Shown piece after piece: positions 37,051 to 45,520 of a stretch of DNA of 64,000 nucleotides. Numbering within the stretch: the stretch's first letter is position 1; each line of letters starts with the position of its first letter. This DNA is from Microbacterium sp. GTDB lineage: Bacteria; Actinomycetota; Actinomycetes; Actinomycetales; Microbacteriaceae. The DNA is taken from contig JAFKIL010000003.1 of assembly GCA_017306415.1 (NCBI GenBank), positions 372,001-436,000 on the forward strand, given 5' to 3'. A program made the position numbers and the translations under genes. The notes under the pieces were generated by a model. That model was not told the DNA's origin. It did not search any database and saw nothing but the letters and a program-made list of their open reading frames with translations.

Positions 37051-37932
37051 GTGGGAACCTTCATCCAGCTCGTCGTCGACGGCCTGTCCACGGGGTCGAT
37101 CTACGCCGCACTCGCCCTCGCCATCGTCCTCGTGAACCAGGCGACCGGCCTCATCAACTTCGCGCAGGGCGGCATGGCGGTGCTGTCGGCGTACGTGGCG
37201 TGGTGGTTCACGACCCTGGGCGTTCCGCTCATCCTCGCGATCCTGCTGTCGATCCTCTTCTCGTTCGCCATGGGCGCGGTCATCGAGCGCTATGTCATGC
37301 GGCGCTTCGAACGAGGGGATCCGGACACGGCGGTGGTCGTCACGATCGGCCTCCTCACCCTCATCACCGGCGTGTGCGGCTGGATCTGGACGTACAACAA
37401 CCAGCAGTTCGCCTCGCTGTTCTCGCTGGACACGGTGCAGGTGCTCGGCGCCTCGATCAGCGTGCGCTCGATCGGGACGACGGTCGTGATCGTCGCGATC
37501 ATGATCCTCCTCCAGCTGCTGTTCGTCGGCACGAAGCTGGGGCTCGCCCTCCGTGCCGTGGCGATCAACCCGCAGTCGGCGTCGTTCTCCGGGCTGCCGG
37601 TCGGGCGGCTGCTGATGGTCGGCTGGGGGCTGGCCGCCGTGCTCGGCGCGGTCGCGGGCGCGCTCGTCGCCCCGCAGCTCACCCTCACGCCCGGGATGAT
37701 GGACAACGCGCTCGTCTACGCCCTCGCCGCGGTCATCCTCGGTGGCCTCACCAGTCCCGTGGGCGTGGTGGTCGCCGCCTGGCTCATCGGGGTGCTCGAG
37801 AATCTCGCGGCGGTGTACGTGCCGTTCATCGGCTACGACCTCAAGGTCGCGGTGCCGTTCATCCTCATCTTCGTCGTGCTCATCGTGCGACCGCAGGGCC
37901 TCTTCGGCCGGAAGGTCGTGGTGCGCGTCTGA
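37051..37932 (+). CDS. livH: Liv-type ABC importer permease, LivH
   Basis: A 293-residue inner-membrane permease with about eight helices. Family marks are QLVVDGLSTGSIYAALALAIVLVNQATGLINFAQGGMAVLSAYVAW at the start, TKLGLALRAVAINPQSASFSGLPVGRLLMVGWGLAA (the ATPase-contact loop) and VAVPFILIFVVLIVRPQGLFGRK at the end. The GTG start is one base after the livF stop. The stop overlaps the livM ATG by one base. Confidence 0.93.
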   Translation: MGTFIQLVVDGLSTGSIYAALALAIVLVNQATGLINFAQGGMAVLSAYVAWWFTTLGVPLILAILLSILFSFAMGAVIERYVMRRFERGDPDTAVVVTIGLLTLITGVCGWIWTYNNQQFASLFSLDTVQVLGASISVRSIGTTVVIVAIMILLQLLFVGTKLGLALRAVAINPQSASFSGLPVGRLLMVGWGLAAVLGAVAGALVAPQLTLTPGMMDNALVYALAAVILGGLTSPVGVVVAAWLIGVLENLAAVYVPFIGYDLKVAVPFILIFVVLIVRPQGLFGRKVVVRV

Positions 37933-38999
37933 TGCCTGCTCTCACCGCGTTCTTCGCCAAGACCTGGGTGCGCTGGGCCCTCCTCGTCCTCGTCGTCGCC
38001 CTGCTCATCGTGGGCCCCCTCGCACTCCCTGAGTTCGCCAACCAGACCATCGCGCGCATCGGCGTCTTCGCCGTCGCCGTGCTGGGACTGAACATCGTCA
38101 TGGGATACACCGGACAGGTCTCGCTCGGCCAGATCTTCTTCGTCGGGCTCGGGGCGTACATCACCGCGTACGGGGTCACGCAGGGCTGGAACATCGCGCT
38201 CGTGTTCGTGCTGGCCTTCGTCGTCCCCGGCATCGTCGGACTGCTCATCGCGCTCGCCGCGGCGCGACTCGGCGGTCTCGCGATCGCGATGGTCACGATC
38301 GCGCTCCCGATCGTGGGCGTGCCGCTCGCGAAGCGGCTCGAGGAGTTCACCGGCGGATCGCAGGGCCTCTCCTCCCGGTTCTCGGATGCCCCGAAGTGGA
38401 CGGGGCTCTACGACGACCAGTGGCAGCTCTACGTCGTCATCCTCGTCACGGCGGTCGTGTTCGTGCTCACCCGCAACCTCGTGCACGGCAAGTACGGCCG
38501 CGCGTTCGCGATCGTGAAGGGCAACGAGGCCGTGGCATCCTCCCTGGGGATCTCGCCCTACCGGTACAAGGTGCTCGCGTTCACCGTGGCATCGCTCATC
38601 GGCGGCGTCGCCGGGTTCCTGTACATGTTCGTCGTGCAGTACACCTCGCCCGAGACGATGAGCTTCGGTCACTCCATCACACTCCTCGCGTCGATGGTCA
38701 TCGGCGGCGCGGCCAGCATCATCGGGTCGCTGCTCGGCGGTGCGTACTACGTGCTCGTCCCGCAGCTCACCAACGTGATCGACCCCAACCTGACCGCGGT
38801 GCTGCAGGGCGCCATCCTGCTCGCCGTGCTGTTCGTGCTACCCGGCGGGCTCGTCTCGCTGCCGCGCGTCATCACGCGACTCCGCCGTCGGCGCGGCGGC
38901 ACGGGCTCGGGCCCGAAGACCACTCCGACCACGGGACCGGCCCCGCACCCGGCGCCCGCGGTGGAGGGAAACCCAACAGAGAGGCAAGGATCCGCATGA
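37932..38999 (+). CDS. livM: Liv-type ABC importer permease, LivM
   Basis: A 355-residue permease with about nine helices: VAVLGLNIVMGYTGQVSLGQIFFVGLGAYITAYG, KYGRAFAIVKGNEAVASSLGISPYRYKVLAFTVASLIGGVAGFLYM, and MVIGGAASIIGSLLGGAYYVLVPQL. The last 40 residues are a polar, Pro/Arg-rich cytoplasmic tail. The TGATG overlap with livH and the ATGA overlap with the binding-protein gene indicate tight coupling. Confidence 0.93.
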   Translation: MPALTAFFAKTWVRWALLVLVVALLIVGPLALPEFANQTIARIGVFAVAVLGLNIVMGYTGQVSLGQIFFVGLGAYITAYGVTQGWNIALVFVLAFVVPGIVGLLIALAAARLGGLAIAMVTIALPIVGVPLAKRLEEFTGGSQGLSSRFSDAPKWTGLYDDQWQLYVVILVTAVVFVLTRNLVHGKYGRAFAIVKGNEAVASSLGISPYRYKVLAFTVASLIGGVAGFLYMFVVQYTSPETMSFGHSITLLASMVIGGAASIIGSLLGGAYYVLVPQLTNVIDPNLTAVLQGAILLAVLFVLPGGLVSLPRVITRLRRRRGGTGSGPKTTPTTGPAPHPAPAVEGNPTERQGSA

Positions 39000-40258
39000 A
39001 CATGCGCAGAACTGCAAGGAGCGCCATCGGCATGGTCGCCATGGCGTCCGTCGTCGCACTCGCCCTCGCCGGCTGCTCCCGCGGCGGCGGGGGCAACGAC
39101 TCCTCGGCGAGCTCCGCGGCGAGCCCCGGCATCACCGACACGAGCATCACGCTCGGCATCACGACGCCGCTCAGCGGCGCCACCGCCGGCCCCGGCACCT
39201 GCACCGTCGCGGGCATCACGGCGTACTTCGGCGAGAAGAACGCCAAGGACGGCGGGGTGAAGTTCGGCGACGGCAAGACCCGAAAGGTGACCATCAAGGC
39301 CCTCGACGACGCGTACGACCCGCAGAAGGCGAAGGCCAACTACGACCAGCTGAAGGACAGCGTCTTCGCGATGACGGCGGGGCTCGGCACCCCGACGAAC
39401 CGCGCGTGGCGCGAGGCCGCGACCGCGGACAAGGTGCCCCAGGCGCTCATCATGACCGGCGACCCGATCTTCAGCGACCAGAAGCAGAGCCCGTGGTCGC
39501 TCGGCTTCGTCCCGATCTACCAGAACGAGGGCGAGGCGTTCGGCAAGCTCCTGGCGAGCTCGAGCGGCACCCACAAGGTCGCGATCCTGTCGCAGAACGA
39601 CGACTACGGCAAGGGCTACGTCGAGGGCTTCAAGAAGGGCATCGAGGGCGCGTCGAACATCACGATCGTCAAGGAGCTCACCTACGAGGCGACCGACACC
39701 TCGGTGGACGCGCAGCTCACGGAGCTCGCCGGCACCAAGGCCGACGTGTTCTTCAACGCGATGTCGATCACCCCGCTCGTGATCTCGTCCCTCCAGAAGG
39801 CGCAGCAGCTGAACTGGAAGCCGAGCTGGTTCCTGCCGTCCAACACGTCCAGCCCCTCGGCGATCCTCGCCCCCGGAAAGGCGAGCGCCTACCCCGGCGT
39901 GTACACGGTGGCGTTCGCGCAGTCGGCGTCGGCACCGACGTTCGCCTCCAGCGACGGGGGTGCCGAGTTCCTCGCCGCCCTCAAGCAGTACGCGAACTAC
40001 CCGGACACCCCGGCGTTCCCGCACTGCGTGTGGAGCTGGCAGGTGGGCGCGGTCCTCGATCAGGTCTTCCAGAAGATGACGTCGCCCACGCGCGACGACT
40101 TCATGAAGGAGCTGCGCTCGGTCAAGGACTACGTGGCACCGCTCATGCTGGACGGCTCGTCGGTGAACACGACCGTCGACGGTCAGCCCGCGGTCTCGAC
40201 AGTGTCGGTCCAGAAGTACAACGGCAAGGGCTACGCCCCCGCGACCTCGTGGGAGTGA
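38996..40258 (+). CDS. Substrate-binding lipoprotein of the Liv-type importer (LivK-like)
   Basis: A 420-residue type I periplasmic-binding protein tethered to the membrane outer face. It has the lipoprotein signal MNMRRTARSAIGMVAMASVV leading to lipobox LALAGC, and a low-complexity Ser/Gly linker. The binding core follows, with ITLGITTPLSGATAGPGTCTVAGITAYF, ALDDAYDPQKAKANYDQL and VAILSQNDDYGKGYVEGFKKG. Relatives bind branched-chain amino acids or aromatic acids. Genome context favours an aromatic acid such as a methoxybenzoate; this is inference. It is last in the operon and is followed by a strong hairpin. Confidence 0.9.
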   Translation: MNMRRTARSAIGMVAMASVVALALAGCSRGGGGNDSSASSAASPGITDTSITLGITTPLSGATAGPGTCTVAGITAYFGEKNAKDGGVKFGDGKTRKVTIKALDDAYDPQKAKANYDQLKDSVFAMTAGLGTPTNRAWREAATADKVPQALIMTGDPIFSDQKQSPWSLGFVPIYQNEGEAFGKLLASSSGTHKVAILSQNDDYGKGYVEGFKKGIEGASNITIVKELTYEATDTSVDAQLTELAGTKADVFFNAMSITPLVISSLQKAQQLNWKPSWFLPSNTSSPSAILAPGKASAYPGVYTVAFAQSASAPTFASSDGGAEFLAALKQYANYPDTPAFPHCVWSWQVGAVLDQVFQKMTSPTRDDFMKELRSVKDYVAPLMLDGSSVNTTVDGQPAVSTVSVQKYNGKGYAPATSWE

Positions 40259-40273
40259 CCCGGCCCTGACGCA

Positions 40274-40304
40274 GGCTCCGGCCCGGGTTCGCCCGGCCGG
40301 AGCC
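40274..40304. terminator. Bidirectional hairpin terminator between the Liv operon and the GntR gene
   Basis: GGCTCCGGCC pairs perfectly with GGCCGGAGCC around an 11-nt loop, 15 bp after the binding-protein stop and 17 bp before the convergent GntR stop. TTCGTCGTCG follows, with only a weak T-rich character. Confidence 0.75.
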
Positions 40305-40320
40305 TTCGTCGTCGATGGGG

Positions 40321-40974
40321 TCAGTCCATCGCGCGCAGCAGCTCGATGATGCCGCCCAGGTGGACGCGGGTCGCGGCCTCCGCGGCATCCGGATCTCGGG
40401 CCAGGACGGCGTCGATGATGGCGATGTGCTCGGGGGCGGAGGTCGCGGCCCGACCCGGCAGGAAGCCGAGCCGGAACTGGTGCCGTGCGGACTGCGCGCG
40501 CAGCCGCTCGAGCAGCTGGACGGCGGTGGCGTGGCCGCTCACCTCGCGCAGGCGCCGGTCCATCTCCTGGTTCAGGCGCGAGTACTCCACGAGGTCGCCG
40601 GATGCGACGGCCGCGGTGATGCCGTCGCGCACCGCGTGGAGGGCGGCGGCATCGGCATCCGACAGCCGCTCGGCGGCCTTGCGCGCCACGAGCGACTCGA
40701 GGCCGGTCCGCACCTCGACGATCTCGACGGCCTCCTCGATCGTGATGGCGCGCACGCGGGCGCCCTTGTTGGGGAGGCGCTCGACGAGACCCTCATTCGT
40801 GAGGGTGAGCAGGGCCGTGCGGACGGACGCGCGGGACGCGCCGTAGCGCTCGCTGAGGTCCGCCTCGATGAGGCGCTGGTGGGGTGCGAACTCCGCGTTC
40901 TGGATGGCCTCACGCAGCTGCTGCGCCAGGTCGGGACGCGGCGGGGCGTCCTGCGCGATAGCGGTCGTGGACAC
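40321..40974 (-). CDS. GntR-family regulator (FadR/FCD type)
   Basis: The N-terminal winged helix (LREAIQNAEFAPHQRLIEADLSERYGASRASVRTALLTLTNEGLVERLPNKGARV) is followed by an FCD domain with VRTGLESLVARKAAERL and metal-binding His and Asp candidates (SRLNQEMDRRL, GHATAVQLLERL, EHIAIIDAVL). The product has 217 residues. The GTG start at 40974 has AGGAGG. It converges on the Liv operon and diverges from the aldehyde dehydrogenase gene. It is the best candidate to bind the ATTGT-N2-ACAAT sites at 26576 and 35462, and so to coordinate uptake with galB and the first LigM gene. Confidence 0.9.
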   Translation of the reverse strand: MSTTAIAQDAPPRPDLAQQLREAIQNAEFAPHQRLIEADLSERYGASRASVRTALLTLTNEGLVERLPNKGARVRAITIEEAVEIVEVRTGLESLVARKAAERLSDADAAALHAVRDGITAAVASGDLVEYSRLNQEMDRRLREVSGHATAVQLLERLRAQSARHQFRLGFLPGRAATSAPEHIAIIDAVLARDPDAAEAATRVHLGGIIELLRAMD

Positions 40975-41213
40975 TGTGCCTCCTGTGCGCGATGCGGCCC
41001 GCGTCTCCGCCGTCAACGCCGACGAGGGGAGCCGTGCTCCGAGGATAATCGCCCGCCTGTGAGTTGGCGACGAGATTCGCGATGATTTTGTCGCGAGTCT
41101 TGAGTCGCGGCCGGACGCGGAGGACGATGGATGCATCGGAATGGAACATCGCGCCCGACCCGCGCGCGATCGCATTCGGCTCCGCACAGGCGGACACAGA
41201 GAGGTGGACGAGG

Positions 41214-42869
41214 ATGTCTGGAACGATCGAGGCCGACAGCACCGTGGCTCAGGGCGTGCGAACAGGCCTGTACATCGGCGGCGAGGAGCGGTTCACCGAC
41301 GAGGTGCTCCGGGTCGCCGACCCCGGCAAGCCGGGCGTGATCGTGGGTGAGGCGGCGTCCGCGTCGCCGCGAGATGTGGCGGACGCGGTGGCCGCGGCGA
41401 AGGCGGCGTACCCGGCGTGGGCCGCGCTGACGCCTCAGGCCCGCGCCGATCAGATGGCGGCGGCGCTCGTCGGCATCGCGGAGGCGAGGGATGAGGATGC
41501 CGCGATCCTGTCGCAGGAGAACGGCAAGGTCCGCTTCGAGGCGTGGGTGGACTCGCTGGTGTTCGAGATCCGCTGGAACCTCGCGCTGATGCTGAAGGAC
41601 GAGGTGGATGCCTCGCACACGCTGCCCGTCGTGCCGGGGGCGATCCCGGTGTCGACCGAGGTCGCGTATCAGCCGCTCGGGGCGGTCACGATCATCGTGC
41701 CCTTCAACTGGCCGATCGCGATCCTCGCGGCGTCTCTCCCCCACGCCCTCCTGGCCGGGAACACCGCGATCGTGAAGGTGCCGCCGACCACGCCGCTGGC
41801 AACAGCCCGCGTCGTGCAGCGGATCGCCGAGAAGCTCCCGGCGGGGGTGCTGAACGTGATCAGCGGCAAGGACGAGCACATGGCTGCGCTCATCACGGAT
41901 GTCGCGAAGGTGTGCTTCACCGGGAGCGTGAACGGCGGCAAGAGGATCATGCAGATGGCGTCGCAGTCGCTCACCCGCGTCACCCTGGAGCTCGGGGGGA
42001 ATGATGCGGCGGTGTTCCTGGAGGACGCGATCCTGGACGACGCCCACCTGGACCGGCTGTACGCGGCGATCTACGACACGACCGGGCAGATCTGCATGAA
42101 CGCGAAGCGGGTGTTCGTGCACCGCTCCCGCCTGAACGAGGTCGTCGACGGGCTCGCCGCCCGGCTCGACAAGGCCGTGATCGGGTACGGGCTGGACGAG
42201 GGCACCACGATGGGACCCCTGCACTCGGCCGCGCAGAAGGCGTTCGTGGCGGAGATCATCCAGGAAGCGAAGGACGCCGGCGCCGACGTCCGCGAATACG
42301 GCCAGCTCCCCGGCGGGGACCTCGCCGGCGGGAACTTCCTGCGCCCCGCGATCGTCATCGACCCCGACCCGACCCTGCGGGTCGTCACCCAGGAACAGTT
42401 CGGACCCGTCATCCCCCTCATCCCCTTCGATTCGGAAGACGAAGCCGTCGCGCTGGCCAACGACACCTGGGGCGGCCTGTGCGGCTCCGTCTGGACCGCC
42501 AACCCCGACGCCGCCCACCGGGTCGGCTCCCAGCTCGTCTGCGGATACGTGTGGGTCAACGACCACGGCGCCACCCGCCTCGACCTGCGCGCCCCCTTCG
42601 GCGGCATGAAGCAATCCGGCATCGGCCGCGAACAAGGCATCGAAGGCATCCGCGCCTTCCAAGACACCCGCTCCATCGCCACCCACAGCGCCACCACGCG
42701 GACGCGCCGTCCCGGCCCCGGTCGGGACGGCGCTCTCGCGATCCGTCCGGGCACGCCGCGATCCCGCACCGCTGCCACGTCAACCAAGGTTGACACACCC
42801 GAAGCATGTCAACTAAGGTTGACGCCGGACGTCGCGCCCGCGGCATCCGTCACCAAGGGAGTCCCGTGA
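41214..42869 (+). CDS. Aldehyde dehydrogenase with an unusual C-terminal extension
   Basis: An NAD(P)-dependent ALDH-superfamily enzyme. The core shows QPLGAVTIIVPFNWPIAILAASLPHALLAGNTAIVKVPP, VCFTGSVNGGKRIM, the catalytic Glu in TLELGGNDAAVFLED, the catalytic Cys in YDTTGQICMNAKRVFVH and EQFGPVIPLIPFDSEDEAVALAN. The family fold ends near FQDTRSIATHS, but the frame continues for about 60 low-homology residues across a promoter and overlaps the next gene in GTGA; the normal stop may have been lost. The start at ATG 41214 was chosen by homology; an ATG at 41127 is also in frame. It probably oxidises an aromatic or semialdehyde substrate (for example a vanillin-like aldehyde), by context only. 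Confidence 0.85.
   Translation: MSGTIEADSTVAQGVRTGLYIGGEERFTDEVLRVADPGKPGVIVGEAASASPRDVADAVAAAKAAYPAWAALTPQARADQMAAALVGIAEARDEDAAILSQENGKVRFEAWVDSLVFEIRWNLALMLKDEVDASHTLPVVPGAIPVSTEVAYQPLGAVTIIVPFNWPIAILAASLPHALLAGNTAIVKVPPTTPLATARVVQRIAEKLPAGVLNVISGKDEHMAALITDVAKVCFTGSVNGGKRIMQMASQSLTRVTLELGGNDAAVFLEDAILDDAHLDRLYAAIYDTTGQICMNAKRVFVHRSRLNEVVDGLAARLDKAVIGYGLDEGTTMGPLHSAAQKAFVAEIIQEAKDAGADVREYGQLPGGDLAGGNFLRPAIVIDPDPTLRVVTQEQFGPVIPLIPFDSEDEAVALANDTWGGLCGSVWTANPDAAHRVGSQLVCGYVWVNDHGATRLDLRAPFGGMKQSGIGREQGIEGIRAFQDTRSIATHSATTRTRRPGPGRDGALAIRPGTPRSRTAATSTKVDTPEACQLRLTPDVAPAASVTKGVP
42779..42823 (+). promoter_or_regulatory. Promoter embedded in two GTCAAC...GTTGAC palindromes
   Basis: GTCAACC-AA-GGTTGAC (42779-42794) and GTCAAC-TAAG-GTTGAC (42808-42823) have centres 29 bp apart. 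The first provides TTGACA (-35, 42790-42795) and the second TAAGGT (-10, 42814-42819), with an 18-bp spacer. A protein binding both palindromes would shut the promoter, so autoregulation by the downstream HTH protein is likely. Confidence 0.65.
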
Positions 42870-43078
42870 GCGACGAGATCCACACCGCCGTCGGCGCCGT
42901 CGAGGGAGGCGAGCCGCTCGCCGAGCTGCGACGCGTCCGTCGTGCGCAGGCGGACCTCGCCCGCGCAGAGGCAGAGCAGGTGCGCCGCGCCCGCAACCTG
43001 GGATACTCCTGGGTCGCGATCGCCGACGCCCTCGGTGTGAGCCGACAGGCCGTGCACAAGAAGTACGGTCGAAGGTGA
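42866..43078 (+). CDS. Small helix-turn-helix protein
   Basis: A 70-residue protein made of a charged helix (LRRVRRAQADLARAEAEQVRRARNLG, coiled-coil-like) followed by a compact HTH, YSWVAIADALGVSRQAVHKKYGRR, like sigma-70 region 4 or Xre/AsnC-type helices. It has a GTG start with GGGAG upstream and overlaps the aldehyde dehydrogenase stop. It probably binds the twin palindromes just upstream and may control itself and the ABC transporter that follows 26 bp later. No further function can be assigned. Confidence 0.8.
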   Translation: MSDEIHTAVGAVEGGEPLAELRRVRRAQADLARAEAEQVRRARNLGYSWVAIADALGVSRQAVHKKYGRR

Positions 43079-43104
43079 CCCCTCACCCGAACCGAGGTAC
43101 CCCC

Positions 43105-45036
43105 ATGTCTTCGCCCACCACCCGGCGCCGCGGGCGGCGCACTCCGCAGGAGGGTCCGCGCGCCAGCCTGCGTCAGCTCCTCCCCTTCGTCTTCGAGCAC
43201 AAGCGCGTGCTCAGCGTCGTGATCGTGCTGAGCATCCTCGGCGCCGTCGCGACCCTCGCGCAGCCGCTCGTCGTGGGCCAGGTCATCGCGCGCGTGCAGG
43301 AGAGCGCCCCGCTCGGGATGCTGGTGTGGGCCATCGTCGGGCTCGTCGTGGTGTCGTCGCTCCTGTCGGGCTTCCAGCACTTCCTCCTGCAGCGCACGGG
43401 GACGGCGGTCGTGTACTCGAGCCGGCGCAAGCTGATCGCACGCATCCTGCACCTGCCGATCAGCGAGTTCGACGCCCGGCGCACGGGCGACCTCGTCTCC
43501 CGGGTCGGGACCGACACCACCCTGCTGTACGCGGTGCTGACCCAGGGCTTCGTGGACGCGATCGGCAACTCGCTCATCTTCGTGGGCGCCCTGGTCGCCA
43601 TGGCCGTCATCGATCCGGTGCTGCTCGCGCTCATCGTCGTCGTGATCGGACTCTCGGTCGTCGGCGTCGTGCTGCTCAGCGGGCGCATCCGGAAGGCCAC
43701 GCGCGAGCAGCAGGACAAGGTCGGCGAGCTCGCCTCGGGTGTCGAGCGCGCGGTCGGGTCGATCCGCACCGTGCGCGCGTCGGGGGCGAGCGACCGCGAG
43801 GAGGCCGCCGTCACCGAGCTCGCCGCCGACACCTACCGCATCGGCGTCCGCATCGCGAAGGTGTCCGCGCTCGTCGTCCCCGTCGCGGGGATCGCCCTGC
43901 AGGTGTCGCTCCTGGTGGTGCTCGGCGTCGGCGGTTTCCGCGTCGCCGCGGGGGCGATCACGATCGCCGCCCTCGTCACCTTCGTCATGTTCCTGTTCAT
44001 GCTCATCGCGCCGCTCGGCTCGTTCTTCGGTGCGATCACGTCCGTGAACCAGGCGCTCGGGGCGCTCGGCCGCATCCAGGAGATCCTCGACCTCCCCACC
44101 GAGACGCAGGACGACGTCGAGATCGCGGCACAGGTGGCCGACGCCGCCCCGACCACGGACCGTGCCGCCTCGGCGGAACAGACCGTGCCGGCGATCGAGT
44201 TCCGCGACGTACGCTTCCGCTACCCCGCAGCGGTCGTCGAGGCGCGCCGCCGGGCCGAGACCGAGGCCCTCGCCGTGCTGGAGTCCGCGCACGTCGACAC
44301 CGCGGCGACCACGCTCCCCGACGAGCCGGATGCCGCAGCCGCCGACCTGCACGACGGCGAGGTCCTGCGCGGGGTGTCCTTCTCCGTTCCGCGCGGCGCA
44401 CGCGTCGCGTTGGTCGGCCCGTCGGGCGCGGGCAAGAGCACGACGCTCGCGCTCATCGAGCGCTTCTACGACCCGAGCGGGGGCGCGATCCTCCTCGACG
44501 GCACCGATGTGCGGGCCCTGGATCGCCGCGCGTTGCGCGCCCAGCTGGGGTACGTCGAGCAGGACGCCCCGACTCTCGCCGGGACGATCGCCGACAACCT
44601 GCGCCTCGCCGCCCCCGAGGCATCCGACGCGGACTGCGAGCGCGTGCTGCACGCCGTGAATCTCACCGACGTGCTCGAACGAAGCGCGCTCGGTCTCGAG
44701 GCGCCGGTGGGCGAGGGCGGGGTCATGCTCTCCGGCGGCGAGCGCCAGCGCCTCGCCATCGCGCGGGCCCTGCTCGTCGCGCCGCCGATCCTGCTGCTGG
44801 ACGAGTCGACGTCGTCCCTCGACGGCCTCAACGAGCAGCGGATGCGCGACGCCATCGACGCGGTCGCCGCCGGGCGCACGCTCGTCGTCATCGCCCACCG
44901 GCTCTCGACAGTGGTCGACAGCGATCACATCGTCGTCCTCGACCGCGGCCGGGTCGTCGGCCAGGGGACGCACTCCGAGCTCGTGGCCTCCACGCCTCTG
45001 TACCGCGACCTGGCCCGGCACCAGCTGCTGGTCTGA
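43105..45036 (+). CDS. ABC transporter, fused membrane and ATP-binding domains (exporter type)
   Basis: A half-transporter of 643 residues that should work as a dimer exporting lipids, peptides or drugs. Residues about 30-340 hold six helices, with the cytoplasmic SEFDARRTGDLVSRVGTDTTLL. The ATPase domain has Walker A GPSGAGKST, Q-loop LGYVEQDAPTLAGTIADNLRLA, signature LSGGERQR, Walker B ILLLDESTSSLDG and IAHRLSTVVDSDHIVVLDRGRVVGQGTHSEL. Between the first strand and Walker A is an unusual insertion of about 35 residues (EARRRAETEALAVLESAHVD...), placed where the A-loop leads into the P-loop. ATG 43105 was preferred; a GTG at 43075 overlapping the HTH stop is possible. Confidence 0.92.
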   Translation: MSSPTTRRRGRRTPQEGPRASLRQLLPFVFEHKRVLSVVIVLSILGAVATLAQPLVVGQVIARVQESAPLGMLVWAIVGLVVVSSLLSGFQHFLLQRTGTAVVYSSRRKLIARILHLPISEFDARRTGDLVSRVGTDTTLLYAVLTQGFVDAIGNSLIFVGALVAMAVIDPVLLALIVVVIGLSVVGVVLLSGRIRKATREQQDKVGELASGVERAVGSIRTVRASGASDREEAAVTELAADTYRIGVRIAKVSALVVPVAGIALQVSLLVVLGVGGFRVAAGAITIAALVTFVMFLFMLIAPLGSFFGAITSVNQALGALGRIQEILDLPTETQDDVEIAAQVADAAPTTDRAASAEQTVPAIEFRDVRFRYPAAVVEARRRAETEALAVLESAHVDTAATTLPDEPDAAAADLHDGEVLRGVSFSVPRGARVALVGPSGAGKSTTLALIERFYDPSGGAILLDGTDVRALDRRALRAQLGYVEQDAPTLAGTIADNLRLAAPEASDADCERVLHAVNLTDVLERSALGLEAPVGEGGVMLSGGERQRLAIARALLVAPPILLLDESTSSLDGLNEQRMRDAIDAVAAGRTLVVIAHRLSTVVDSDHIVVLDRGRVVGQGTHSELVASTPLYRDLARHQLLV

Positions 45037-45109
45037 CGCCAGCGCTGACGCCGGCGGCGCGCGACGGTGGCGGCGCGCCGCCCCGACGCGGGCGTAACCT
45101 GGCCGCGGC

Positions 45110-45210
45110 CGTACCGTTCTCAGGAGTAACACCCGGGGTCTCAGCCGCCCGCCCGCGCCAATCCGCGGCCCCGCGGCCCGCGGGAGCGCGGCGTTCCTGA
45201 GAACGGTACG
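45110..45210. repeat. Family-1 dispersed inverted-repeat element, copy 5
   Basis: Bounded by perfect 16-bp arms, 101 bp long. Together with its flanks (45108-45233) it is repeated almost exactly at 45283-45408, a period of 175 bp. The gap 45037-45520 between the ABC transporter and pckG holds only these two copies and GC-rich filler. Confidence 0.9.
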
Positions 45211-45284
45211 CGGCGGGACGGAAACCCGGCGGCGGCGACCACCACACATCCGGCCGGTCGGAACGGGCCGGAGCCCGCAGCAGC

Positions 45285-45385
45285 CGTACCGTTCTCAGGA
45301 GTAACACCCGGGGTCTCGGCCGCCCGCCCGCGCGAATCCGCGGCCCCGCGGCGCGCGGGAGCGCGGCGTTCCTGAGAACGGTACG
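45285..45385. repeat. Family-1 dispersed inverted-repeat element, copy 6
   Basis: 101 bp with perfect arms. Its interior matches copy 5 except for a few substitutions, unlike any other pair in the window, so this pair arose by local duplication. Confidence 0.9.
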
Positions 45386-45520
45386 CGGCGGGACGGAAAC
45401 CCGGCGGCACCCACCGCCCACCCGGGCGCGCCGACACCGGCACCGGAACGGACGGGCCGGCCGCCGCGCGCCGGTTGCAGACCAGGGAACGCGCGCCGGC
45501 CGGCCCCCGCCGGCCCCGGG

